Part shown: piece after piece, positions 29,217-37,703 of the stretch
Numbering within the stretch: the first letter of the stretch is position 1
Layout of the letters: every line of letters begins with the position of its first letter
Assembly: GCF_900112825.1 (NCBI RefSeq)
Contig: NZ_FONE01000003.1
Coordinates: 1-64,000 of the forward strand
Length of the DNA: 64,000 nucleotides
Direction of reading: 5' to 3'
Origin: Nitrosomonas sp. Nm166
GTDB taxonomy: Bacteria; Pseudomonadota; Gammaproteobacteria; Burkholderiales; Nitrosomonadaceae
Translations under genes and position numbers: made by a program
The notes under the pieces: generated by a model
Seen by the model: only the letters and a program-made list of their open reading frames with translations
Told to the model about the DNA's origin: nothing
The model's database searches: none

Positions 29217-29353
29217 ATAATAAATAGCGAAACTGATTTTCGGTAACTTTCAGCCAGCAATTTGGGCTTCGAAGCAGCAATCTGAATTTTTTATCAGTCA
29301 TCAGGTGCGTATGCGTGACGTTAGCTTTGCATCTGATTCCTAGGAGCATTTCT

Positions 29354-29870
29354 ATGACAACAGCATTTGATTCAACAGCAGACGAGTTACAGCACCTGCA
29401 CCGCTGCGTGGAACTGGCGACTGAGGCTTTGGAGGCGGGTGATGAGCCGTTCGGCTCTATGCTTGTCGCCGCGGATGGAGCTATTTTCGCCGAGGATCGC
29501 AATCGTGTGGTTTCCGCCGGTGATCGCAGCCGTCATCCGGAGTTCGAGCTGGCGCGCTGGGCTGTGGCAAACATGACTGCTGAGGAACGCGCCGCAGCCA
29601 CTGTTTTTACCTCCGGTGAGCACTGCCCGATGTGTTCTGCTGCCCACGGTTGGGTTGGGTGGCCGCATCGTGTATGTGAGCTCTTCCGAACAGCTCGCGA
29701 ACTGGCTTGCCGAGCTTGGCGTTCCTGCATCGCCCGTGCGCGCCTTGGCAATCGGCGAGGTCGTCCCTGTTCTTGTGGTAGAAGGCCCGGTTCCTGGTCT
29801 CGCGGAGCAGGTGCACGAGCTGGATCGCCGCTTTTATAGTTCAGTCGGAGCAGCAAACCACAAATCCTAG
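29354..29870 (+). pseudogene. Cytidine/deoxycytidylate deaminase-family protein, frameshifted
   Basis: A nucleoside-deaminase-fold gene split over two frames. The first frame starts at ATG 29354 and reads through the zinc motifs (HPEFELARWA, then EHCPMCSAAHGW). Near 29651-29662 similarity shifts to the next frame, which continues GRIVYVSSSEQLANWLAELG and ends DRRFYSS... at 29870. Compared with the expected AAHGWVGLGRIVYV, two bases appear to be lost in a G/T-rich run (GGTTGGGTTGGGTGG). Left unrepaired, the first frame runs into Arg/Gly/Ser-rich nonsense and stops at 29839. It may be a real pseudogene or a sequencing error in that run. The substrate (guanine, cytosine or other) is not determined. 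Confidence 0.8.
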
Positions 29871-30144
29871 CCTGATTCGCGTGAATATAATCCTGTAAAT
29901 CCCCATGGAAGCGTCTAGCCGCGCACCGTGCGCGGGGGATGTTCGGGTATGGTGTTTGTGCTCCTGTCGGCGCAGCTGACTTGAAGGTTATGAATATGGG
30001 GTTAGGCGTTAACTCTGTCACTTCTTGTACGAGTCGTTGTTAATTCGGATAATTAAAGGCTATATTATGGTTGATAAATGGACAAATAACGGCTAAAATT
30101 TGGAATCTTGCTGGGGTTCCCAGCCTTTAACTTGGAGATTAACT

Positions 30145-30360
30145 ATGGAAATTCGGATCAACGTTGACGACAACTTCATGGAATCCTTAAAGGACCGTTT
30201 AAATGAAAAAAGGGCAACCGATGTGACAAAAGATGCTCTGACCTTGCTCAATTGGGCTGTTTCGGAAATAGAGAATGGTCGGGTAATCCTCTCAGCGCAG
30301 CGGGACGGTACGGATATGCACCGGCTTGCAATGCCAGCACTTAATAAGGTGACAAAATGA
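30145..30360 (+). CDS. Small ribbon-helix-helix-like protein
   Basis: A 71-residue protein (EIRINVDDNFMESLKDRL, then TKDALTLLNWAVSEIENGR and VILSAQRDG) with the strand-helix-helix pattern of Arc/MetJ-like DNA-binding proteins or antitoxins; the fold is inferred from the pattern. The ATG at 30145 follows TTGGAGATT, a good ribosome binding site. A membrane-protein gene starts 60 bases downstream and probably forms one unit with it. The C-terminus DMHRLAMPALNKV is also seen in related small proteins as I recall them. Confidence 0.65.
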   Translation: MEIRINVDDNFMESLKDRLNEKRATDVTKDALTLLNWAVSEIENGRVILSAQRDGTDMHRLAMPALNKVTK

Positions 30361-30420
30361 AGCAGGCGTCGATTTGCGTCCGTATGAGTGACTCCAACGA
30401 CAAAACCACCTGAGATTAAC

Positions 30421-30888
30421 ATGACCGACTCGGCCAGTCCGCCAGAAATCGACCTCAAAAAAATCCCTCCGAGCGTTCCGACTGTGTTCGACGTTGACAT
30501 ACTCCCTGCAAGCGTTCCGGCAAATATACCGGTTACGCCAATGTCCGAAATCGCAAAGGCGGGCGTTGATTTGGCCAAGTGGGTCCTTGTGATAGTGTCC
30601 GTGTTCGTTGTTGTTGCTGTAGCTGTATTGGCATGGAGCGAATTCAGAAGCCTGTCTCTTATAGATGCCAATTACTCTCAATTACTTAAATCAGGAGGAA
30701 ATACCGAAACGGTAACTGCAATGAAAGAGTTGATTGTACAACTCGAAACTCAGAGAAAGGCGTTTCGAGAATTCTGGTTGCAATTCACTCAATTGGTTTT
30801 ACTCAATCTCCTACTTCCCGTACTAACCGCGATCTTAGGCTATGTATTCGGTAGTAGAGAAGGAAATAATCGGGGTAGTGATAAGTAG
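30421..30888 (+). CDS. Two-helix membrane protein, unknown function
   Basis: A 155-residue protein with a Pro/Ile-rich start (PEIDLKKIPPSVPTVFDV), a first helix at about 46-66 (WVLVIVSVFVVVAVAVLAW), a polar middle with a short coiled-coil-like segment (MKELIVQLETQRKAFREFW) and a second helix at about 120-145. The ATG at 30421 was chosen; a GTG at 30388 would add 11 residues. No family recognised. It follows the small ribbon-helix-helix-like gene on the same strand. Confidence 0.6.
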   Translation: MTDSASPPEIDLKKIPPSVPTVFDVDILPASVPANIPVTPMSEIAKAGVDLAKWVLVIVSVFVVVAVAVLAWSEFRSLSLIDANYSQLLKSGGNTETVTAMKELIVQLETQRKAFREFWLQFTQLVLLNLLLPVLTAILGYVFGSREGNNRGSDK

Positions 30889-31062
30889 GCACGATAAGCG
30901 TCAGTTCTGTCCTAACCATCTCTTCGAGAGGCGGCAAAGTTACACTTCTCAAGTGAAAGGCGGGATATCTAGATGAAAAAAAGTGCCCTGTCATGCGGAT
31001 TGCGTTTCCTTTTTATGGTTCAAATATGATTGTGGGATTATGTAACTGAAACAGGAAGCTAA

Positions 31063-32265
31063 CTAATCCGCAATTACCTTACCATGACCTCTCGCCAGAT
31101 AATCTTCTGACTGCATTTCCATTAAGCGAGAAAGCGTGCGTTCAAACTCAAAGTTGGCATCTCTGGCCACATACAGGGACTGAAGTGGCACTGAAGCTGA
31201 GCACAGGAATTTGACGCCATGTTCGTAAAGTGCGTCGATCAACGTGATGAAACGTCTGGCTTGATCGCTGTTTTCCTTGCTAAATTGCGGAATCGCGACC
31301 ACGATGATGGTGTGATAGGCTCTGGCGATGGCGAGATAATCCGCCGGACCCAGTGGATTGGCGCACAAGCGTTTAAACGAAAACACGGCAACGCCCCGCG
31401 CTGCCTTGGGGACAAACAGCATGCGTCCCTGTACATCCAATTCCTCACTGGGAACCTTGGCCCGATCCTCGATGCTGCGATCAGTCAAACGGAAGAAAAT
31501 TGCTGCTAATTGCGCGGTGGTGTGTTCATCGACTGGAAAATAGTAAGTTTGTGCGCCTTTCAAACGATTGTAGCGATAATCTATTGGGCCATTGAGTGGG
31601 ATGATTTCGAGTTTTTCCTTGATTTGTGCAATAAAAGGTAGAAAACGCTGACGGTTCAATCCGTGCTTGTAAAGATCATCGGGCGGCCGATTGGAGGTGG
31701 CAACCACAATCACGCCTTGAGCGAACAGTTCGTTGAACAGCCGGGTCAATACCATGGCATCGGCAATATCAGTAACCTGTAATTCATCAAAACATAGCAG
31801 CGTTGCCTCATTGGCAATTTTGCGCGCAATGGACGGCATAGGATCATCATCGCCCGCGCGACTGCCGCGTTGCGCTCGTTTCTGAACGGAAAGATCATGC
31901 CATTCCTTCAGCCGGGCATGGATATCCAGCATGAATTCATGGAAGTGTACGCGCCGCTTGGAGGGAATGGGCGCCACAGCATAAAACAGATCCATCAACA
32001 TGGATTTGCCGCGCCCCACGCCGCCATGGAGATAGATGCCTTGCGGGGCAGGCTTACCACTGCCCAGCCAGCGAAATAAGCCGGCAGGCCATCTAAAATG
32101 GAATCCACTATTGTTGTTTTTGATCACGGGATAATCGATCAATTCGCGGTGTAATCGCTCTAACGCGGCGACTGCCTTGGCCTGATCGATATCCGGCTTG
32201 AGTTCACCGCTCAGTAGCAGCGTGTGGTATTCAGCTTCAGGTCCGGTTATTTGGATTGGTTGCAT
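31063..32265 (-). CDS. zapE: Cell division ATPase ZapE (AFG1 family)
   Basis: A 400-residue AAA-type ATPase of the AFG1/YhcM family that interacts with the FtsZ ring. Walker A is GGVGRGKSMLMD, Walker B is LLCFDELQVTDIADA, and the family words RVHFHEFMLDIH, VVATSNRPPDDLYKHGLNR and RRFITLIDALYEHGVK are all present. Length fits the family. It is followed on the same strand of the map by ampG and xthA, which also read leftwards; ZapE lies last, 15 bases after ampG, so the three probably share a transcript. Confidence 0.93.
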   Translation of the reverse strand: MQPIQITGPEAEYHTLLLSGELKPDIDQAKAVAALERLHRELIDYPVIKNNNSGFHFRWPAGLFRWLGSGKPAPQGIYLHGGVGRGKSMLMDLFYAVAPIPSKRRVHFHEFMLDIHARLKEWHDLSVQKRAQRGSRAGDDDPMPSIARKIANEATLLCFDELQVTDIADAMVLTRLFNELFAQGVIVVATSNRPPDDLYKHGLNRQRFLPFIAQIKEKLEIIPLNGPIDYRYNRLKGAQTYYFPVDEHTTAQLAAIFFRLTDRSIEDRAKVPSEELDVQGRMLFVPKAARGVAVFSFKRLCANPLGPADYLAIARAYHTIIVVAIPQFSKENSDQARRFITLIDALYEHGVKFLCSASVPLQSLYVARDANFEFERTLSRLMEMQSEDYLARGHGKVIAD

Positions 32266-32280
32266 ATTGGATAGAAGAGA

Positions 32281-33651
32281 TTATCTGGCAGAAGTTTCAA
32301 ACTTTGCTTGCCCGGCAAGCCAGACCAGTACCAGCACCGGCAGACCCAATAGAGCAGTGGCAATAAAGAAATTTTCATAACCGTAGGCATCGACAAATTG
32401 CCCGCTGAAACCGGCGATGAATTTAGGTAGCAGCAACATCACCGAGCTGAATAGGGCGTACTGAGTGGCTGAATAGGCGGAATTGGTCAAGCCGGACAAG
32501 TAGGCAATAAATGCGCTCGATGCGATGCCGGCAGAAAGATTATCTGCCGAAATGGTAAAAATCAGTCCGCTGACATCATGGCCGCGGCCCGCGAGCCAGA
32601 CAAATAACAAATTCGTCATGGCCGATAATATCGCTCCCAAAAGCAGGGTGCGCATGATACCGAGCTTAACGGTCAGTATGCCGCCGATTGCCGCACCGGC
32701 AATCGTCATGATGACACCGTACACTTTTGAAATGGTGGCGACTTCGTCTTTGCTGTAGCCCATGTCCACATAAAACGGGTTGCTCATTACACCCATCACG
32801 ACATCGGAAATGCGGTAAACCGCGATCAGAGACAAAATCAATAATGCTTGCCGCCCATGGCGCACAATAAAATCGCGGAAAGGCGCAATCAAAGCACCAT
32901 ACAGCCATACCAGCAAGCTGCTAATGCACGGCGGTAGATGCCAATGTGCGATGGCCTGCTGGGCGATTTTTTCATTTTCGGAGATCAGCCGACTGTACGG
33001 AACATCCGGTTCTTGAATGATCAGCGTGGTGATAATGCCGACGATCATACTGACGGCCATCACCAGATAGGCGAAGCGCCACGGAGCATGGTCATAGGTA
33101 ATTGCGGAAGGATCAACGGCTGCTGCGATCCATAGCACACCGGCTGAAGCCAGAATCATGGCAACGCGATAACCCGCCTGATAAGTGGCGGCCATCGCGC
33201 CTTGCAATTCGACGGCAACCGCTTCGATGCGGTAGGCATCAAGTGCGATATCCTGCGTGGCGGAAGCGAAAGCCACCGCGAGTGCGAAAAATACCAAATG
33301 CGTCAGATTCACCACCGGATCGGTAACAGCCATGCCTGCCAATGCGACGGCGATGATGATTTGTGACAGTAACAGCCAGGCGCGGCGGCGTCCCAGCCAT
33401 TGCGTCAACAGCGGTAGCGACAGGCGATCGACCAGTGGCGACCACAGCCATTTAAAACTGTACGCCAAGCCAATCCAGCTGAGATGACCAATCGTCGTGC
33501 GGTCGATGCCTGCTTCGCGCAGCCAGAATGACAGCGTGCCCAGTATCAGCAACAACGGCAGGCCGGCGGAAAATCCCAGTGACAGCATGCCCAGTACCCG
33601 GGGATGGGTATAAACACGCAGCGCATGCGACCAGCTTCCTGTGGATCTCAT
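32281..33651 (-). CDS. ampG: AmpG-type muropeptide permease
   Basis: A 456-residue major-facilitator transporter with about twelve to fourteen helices. AmpG words are clear: RVLGMLSLGFSAGLPLLLILGTLSFWLREAGIDRTTIG, FKWLWSPLVDRL, ATQDIALDAYRIE and YALFSSVMLLLPKFIAGFSGQ. AmpG brings cell-wall turnover muropeptides from periplasm to cytoplasm for recycling. The start overlaps the xthA stop by four bases, so it is translated with xthA. Confidence 0.92.
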   Translation of the reverse strand: MRSTGSWSHALRVYTHPRVLGMLSLGFSAGLPLLLILGTLSFWLREAGIDRTTIGHLSWIGLAYSFKWLWSPLVDRLSLPLLTQWLGRRRAWLLLSQIIIAVALAGMAVTDPVVNLTHLVFFALAVAFASATQDIALDAYRIEAVAVELQGAMAATYQAGYRVAMILASAGVLWIAAAVDPSAITYDHAPWRFAYLVMAVSMIVGIITTLIIQEPDVPYSRLISENEKIAQQAIAHWHLPPCISSLLVWLYGALIAPFRDFIVRHGRQALLILSLIAVYRISDVVMGVMSNPFYVDMGYSKDEVATISKVYGVIMTIAGAAIGGILTVKLGIMRTLLLGAILSAMTNLLFVWLAGRGHDVSGLIFTISADNLSAGIASSAFIAYLSGLTNSAYSATQYALFSSVMLLLPKFIAGFSGQFVDAYGYENFFIATALLGLPVLVLVWLAGQAKFETSAR

Positions 33652-34421
33652 AGCGTGAGATCGTAGTCGATCATTAAAGGTGCGTGATCTGAGAAGCGCT
33701 CGGCTTTATAAATCGAGGCATGACGTGCTTTTTGTGCGATAAGCGGGGTGGCGATCTGATAATCGATCCGCCAGCCTACGTTTTTAGCCCAGGCTTGACC
33801 GCGGTTCGACCACCAGGTGTATTGATCAGGCTCGCAATTAAGCAGCCGGAATACGTCGACAAAACCGATGTCGTCAAAAACATCGGATAACCAGCTGCGT
33901 TCTTCAGGCAGGAAGCCGGAATTTTTCTGGTTTGAGCGCCAGTTTTTCAGGTCAATTTCCTTATGCGCAATATTCCAGTCACCGCACAAAATCATTTGCC
34001 GACCGCTGGCCATCAGGACCCTCAGTATCGGAGCGAATTTTTCCATAAAAAAGAATTTGGAAGCTTGTCGATGTTCCCCACTGGACCCCGATGGCAAGTA
34101 GATTGAAATGATGCTTAAATTGCCGAAATCGACTTGGAGGAAGCGGCCTTCCTTGTCGATTTCTGGGATACCGATCCCTTCGATGACTTTGTCGGGCTGG
34201 CTGCGGCAATAGATCCCGACACCGCTATAACCTTTCTGGGTTGCACAATGGAAATAGCCGTGATAAGGACCGGGTGACCGCATTTCGCTGGAAAAATCGG
34301 CTAACTGGGCTTTTAATTCCTGTACACACACAATTTCCGCCGATTGTGCCGCCAGCCACGTAAAAAAGCCTTTTTTTGCTGCCGCACGAATGCCGTTCAG
34401 GTTAAGCGTTATAATCTGCAT
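33648..34421 (-). CDS. xthA: Exodeoxyribonuclease III
   Basis: A 257-residue apurinic/apyrimidinic endonuclease and 3'-5' exonuclease of base-excision repair. Motifs include TLNLNGIRAAAKKGF, the metal-binding glutamate in CVQELKAQ, YSGVGIYCR, the catalytic CGDWNIAHKEID, YTWWSNRGQAW and the terminal SDHAPLMIDYDL. It is divergent from pyrE with 27 bases between the start codons, so their promoters overlap each other's coding ends. It overlaps ampG by four bases at its 3' end. Confidence 0.94.
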   Translation of the reverse strand: MQIITLNLNGIRAAAKKGFFTWLAAQSAEIVCVQELKAQLADFSSEMRSPGPYHGYFHCATQKGYSGVGIYCRSQPDKVIEGIGIPEIDKEGRFLQVDFGNLSIISIYLPSGSSGEHRQASKFFFMEKFAPILRVLMASGRQMILCGDWNIAHKEIDLKNWRSNQKNSGFLPEERSWLSDVFDDIGFVDVFRLLNCEPDQYTWWSNRGQAWAKNVGWRIDYQIATPLIAQKARHASIYKAERFSDHAPLMIDYDLTL

Positions 34422-34448
34422 CTTTTTACTTCTGGTTGGGTTGAGTTT

Positions 34449-35090
34449 ATGTCCGATTTTCGGCAGGCATTTATCCAGTTCGCGATTGAACGCAATGTGC
34501 TGTGCTTTGGTGAATTTAAGACCAAGGCGGGCCGCATGTCGCCGTATTTTTTCAATGCGGGCTTATTTAACGATGGCGATTCGCTGCGCCAACTGGGGCA
34601 ATTTTACGCCAAAGCGATTGCCGCTGCAGCGCTTCCGTTTGATATGTTGTTTGGTCCCGCCTACAAAGGTATTCCGTTGGTCAGCGCGATTGCTATCGCC
34701 TTGGCCGAAATGGGGCATAACTATCCTTTCTGCTTTAATCGCAAGGAAGCGAAAGACCATGGCGAAGGCGGAATGCTGGTCGGTGCACCATTGAAAGGAC
34801 AAGTGCTGATTGTCGATGACGTAATTTCGGCGGGCACCTCGGTACGTGAATCGGTCGATCTGATCAAAGCCTTGGGTGCATCGCCCTGCGGTGTCGTGAT
34901 TGCACTTGACCGCATGGAGCGCGGCGTCGAGCAGTTATCCGCAGTGCAGGAAGTAAAAAAAATGCATGCGATTTCTGTCACTGCGATTATTGACTTGAAC
35001 GATTTGGTTGAATATTTACAAGACAACAGCAAGCTGTCTCATCATTTGCATGCGGTACAACGTTATCGTGAGCAATATGGCGTTAGTTGA
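34449..35090 (+). CDS. pyrE: Orotate phosphoribosyltransferase
   Basis: A 213-residue enzyme that joins orotate and PRPP to make orotidine 5'-phosphate in pyrimidine synthesis. The PRPP-binding motif VLIVDDVISAGTSVRES and the substrate-contact words FGEFKTKAGRMSPYFFNAG, GPAYKGIPL and FCFNRKEAKDHGEGG are intact. The ATG at 34449 matches the usual PyrE start (MSDFRQAFIQFA); longer frames run back into xthA on the other strand. The gene pair xthA/pyrE back-to-back is common in beta- and gammaproteobacteria. Confidence 0.95.
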   Translation: MSDFRQAFIQFAIERNVLCFGEFKTKAGRMSPYFFNAGLFNDGDSLRQLGQFYAKAIAAAALPFDMLFGPAYKGIPLVSAIAIALAEMGHNYPFCFNRKEAKDHGEGGMLVGAPLKGQVLIVDDVISAGTSVRESVDLIKALGASPCGVVIALDRMERGVEQLSAVQEVKKMHAISVTAIIDLNDLVEYLQDNSKLSHHLHAVQRYREQYGVS

Positions 35091-35114
35091 CGGATAGCTG
35101 ATCGCCAGATTTAA

Positions 35115-35256
35115 GGAAACACTGATTAATTGACTGCACGGGCGAATCGCTTCGTTGCGCGGTACTCGCTTCTCGCCTATCTGATTGATATGTCTCGGTT
35201 GCTGCGTTCCGTGCGCCTCGCGCTTCATCACGTTCGCCGAATTAATCAGCGTTTCC
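35115..35256. repeat. Palindromic element, family B, copy 1 (MITE-like)
   Basis: A 142-bp element with terminal inverted repeats GGAAACACTGATTAAT / ATTAATCAGCGTTTCC, flanked by TTAA on both sides. A copy differing at only a few bases lies at 47890-48032 in the same orientation. It fills the gap between the convergent pyrE and murein-endopeptidase genes and could act as a terminator for either; its right end lies within ten bases of the endopeptidase stop. Confidence 0.92.
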
Positions 35257-35262
35257 TTAAAT

Positions 35263-35868
35263 TTATCCGCCCCAAAAGCGGACACGGCCGGTATCCACGT
35301 GAACAAAATCGGAGGATGGGTAATAGCCGACGCCACCCATTTGCAGCGATAAGGCAGCTTTGCGCAGATCGGATAGTTTGCGTCCCGGCAACCGGATGTC
35401 GATCGCTTTGCCAAAAGTGTGCAAGCTGGTTTTGGCTACACCATTATTGTGGGCAGCGAGCATTTCGTTGGTGGCCGGCGAGCGATAGGCAGAAATGACA
35501 TGAAATTCCTGCTTTGAACCCAGTTTACGCTGCAATAAATGCAGCAAATCAAACAGGTCAGTATCGATTTCATACTGATCCCCCGTGCGATGATCGCGCA
35601 GTACGTTATAAATATCTTGTAGTGCGCCGGGTACATAACGCCCATTCGCCCAATATACGGATCGAACGCGTTCTCCAGTATGTAAATTAAGAAAACTCAG
35701 TTTCTTTTCAAACGGTCGTTTTTTTATCGCTGCATGAGCGGATGCGGCCATTGGCAATGCAAGCAAAGCGCAAGCGCTTAGTCCGGTCTTCAAAAAGCGG
35801 CGGCGGCTAGGCACCGGTTCAGTTTCTGATAGATAACTTTGATTCAGGAACTTTCGTATCAGTATCAT
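35263..35868 (-). CDS. Tat-exported murein endopeptidase, DUF882/MepK type
   Basis: A 201-residue peptidase M15-like enzyme. A twin-arginine signal (SRRRFLKTGLSACALLALPMAASA) is followed by the M15 core with HVISAYRSPATNEML, the zinc ligands His and Asp in SLHTFGKAIDIRLPG and the last histidine in DFVHVDTG. MepK cuts peptidoglycan cross-links (mDAP-mDAP) to allow wall growth. Its gene lies next to the L,D-transpeptidase gene on the same strand, the enzyme that forms those very cross-links, so the two are a sensible functional pair. Confidence 0.9.
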   Translation of the reverse strand: MILIRKFLNQSYLSETEPVPSRRRFLKTGLSACALLALPMAASAHAAIKKRPFEKKLSFLNLHTGERVRSVYWANGRYVPGALQDIYNVLRDHRTGDQYEIDTDLFDLLHLLQRKLGSKQEFHVISAYRSPATNEMLAAHNNGVAKTSLHTFGKAIDIRLPGRKLSDLRKAALSLQMGGVGYYPSSDFVHVDTGRVRFWGG

Positions 35869-35928
35869 ATTTTTCTCCAGAAAATTCTGCGAAGGATTGT
35901 GTGGAAATGATTGTGTGGAAATAACGCC

Positions 35929-37638
35929 TTACCAGCCGGCATGCTGCAACGCGCGCAGATCCCGGCCATAGATGTCGGGTGAGAAATGTACTTTTTTCTG
36001 CTCATCCACCCAGGCCGTAATATACACCAAGTAAACCGGCAGTGGTTTGCGTAAATGCATGGTCATCGTCTCACCCCTCTCCATTTCATCCAGGAATTCA
36101 GTCGATAAATTCTTCTCGCCGAGTGAGAAAGCGGCGAGTTCCAGCGGTTTTTCCAGCCGGATACAGCCAGAACTGAATGTGCGAATATCCTTGTGGAATA
36201 AGGACTTGGATGGCGTATCATGCAAATAGATGTTGAAAGGATTAGAAAGCATGAATTTAATCCTGCCTAATGCATTATTCGTACCCGGATCTTGGCGTAA
36301 TACGTAGGGAAATCCTTTTTTGATGGCATGCCAATCGATCGTGCCTGGATCAATCGCTGCAGCATCACGGGTGTGGTTGGGAAAAACCCTGATATTGGCT
36401 GTGGTAAAAAAAGCCGGATCTTTCTGCTGTTTTGGTAACAAATCCTGGTGCGCAATCATGGTGGGAATAGTCCAGTATGGATTCAGGACCATATGCGACA
36501 GTGTACCCTTGAAACTGGGTGTTGAACGATAGTCGCGCCCAACGATGATCCGCATGCTGAGGACATGTTCGCCTTGTTCTGCAGCAGTGAGCCGGAAGCC
36601 GGCTGTATTCACCAGCGCATAGCGTTTGCCCAGATTGCGTGGCAGCCAGCGCAGACGTTCCATGTTGATGCGCAATTGGCGTATTTTCCAGGCGAGCGGA
36701 ATATTCAATGCCCGTATGGTATTTCTCCCGATAATGCCGTCAGCATTCAGGCCGTGCTGGATTTGAAATGCCTTGATTGCGTTAACCAGCTCATCGTCGT
36801 AATACAGAAGACTTTTGTTTTGATCGATATCATATTCAGCCATGCCATCAACGGCATAAGCTTGTGCAATGCGCTGGCGGATCAATGGAATGGAGTCATG
36901 TATTGCACCCGGATGAATGGCGGATGTGTTGGGGATATGAATCCAGTTTGGATAACTGCTGATATGTTGCTGATAACGCATCAACGTCTGTTTGAGTTGC
37001 TGATAGCCAGGCTCTTTGGGTGATAAGTTATCCAATGATTGCTGCAGGCGATGAGATTTGATCGCTTGCTGCAAGAAAGCCACCGCATCAAAGATCGGTT
37101 GCGCAATGTGCCAATCCGGATCAGCTTCAGTAGCTGAAAATCGGCCACGGAAGAGATGCTGCGCCAGCATCAGCACGGCGTGGGTGGTGCGCAACTCCAG
37201 CTCAATGGCTGCAGGCAAAGATTGATCGGCTTGCTGCTGCAATTGCCGTAATGGTTGCAATGGATAATCGCGGCTGTCCAATCCTTCATCTTCTGCGCTG
37301 GCGAGGAAATTGAACGCGATCTCAAGCGAAGATGATTCAGGGTTTGCGGTTATCCAGGCGGGCTGATAATTCCGGGCAGTATAAAATCGCTGCAAATGGG
37401 CGATTTCAGCCTTGGTAAAAGTCGCTGAAGCGGGTTTTGACAAGTGATGCTGTAATACTTTTGCGTCAATCAGCCGGGCATCAGCAGCGTATGCGTTTAC
37501 CAGCAACACGGCACAACAAAAAAACCGGAGAGTCAGTGAGAAGGATTTAAGGGAATGAGATAGCACGCAATGAATCTCCTGCTGCTGCAAATTCTTTATC
37601 GAGAATACAGTGAGTCTTATCATTAATGTTAAAAGCAT
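35929..37638 (-). CDS. L,D-transpeptidase with peptidoglycan-binding domain (YcbB/LdtD type)
   Basis: A 569-residue periplasmic enzyme that makes L,D cross-links in murein. It has a signal sequence at about 30-50 (SLTLRFFCCAVLLVNAYA), a scaffold domain, a peptidoglycan-binding domain at about 255-315 (LVNAIKAFQIQHGLNADGIIG) and a YkuD catalytic domain at about 340-500. The catalytic motif is HKDIRTFSSGCIRLEKP with the active cysteine near residue 491, and the upstream histidine lies in IYLHDTPSK. The start is uncertain: methionines at residues 1 and 6 lie far ahead of the signal, and a GTG at the CVLSHSLKS position may be the true start. Confidence 0.92.
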   Translation of the reverse strand: MLLTLMIRLTVFSIKNLQQQEIHCVLSHSLKSFSLTLRFFCCAVLLVNAYAADARLIDAKVLQHHLSKPASATFTKAEIAHLQRFYTARNYQPAWITANPESSSLEIAFNFLASAEDEGLDSRDYPLQPLRQLQQQADQSLPAAIELELRTTHAVLMLAQHLFRGRFSATEADPDWHIAQPIFDAVAFLQQAIKSHRLQQSLDNLSPKEPGYQQLKQTLMRYQQHISSYPNWIHIPNTSAIHPGAIHDSIPLIRQRIAQAYAVDGMAEYDIDQNKSLLYYDDELVNAIKAFQIQHGLNADGIIGRNTIRALNIPLAWKIRQLRINMERLRWLPRNLGKRYALVNTAGFRLTAAEQGEHVLSMRIIVGRDYRSTPSFKGTLSHMVLNPYWTIPTMIAHQDLLPKQQKDPAFFTTANIRVFPNHTRDAAAIDPGTIDWHAIKKGFPYVLRQDPGTNNALGRIKFMLSNPFNIYLHDTPSKSLFHKDIRTFSSGCIRLEKPLELAAFSLGEKNLSTEFLDEMERGETMTMHLRKPLPVYLVYITAWVDEQKKVHFSPDIYGRDLRALQHAGW

Positions 37639-37703
37639 AAAGGGTTAGAGGCATGGGGTCATTTCAGGTTCAGTCAGCAGACTTGGTTTGTACGCAAAAT
37701 GAC

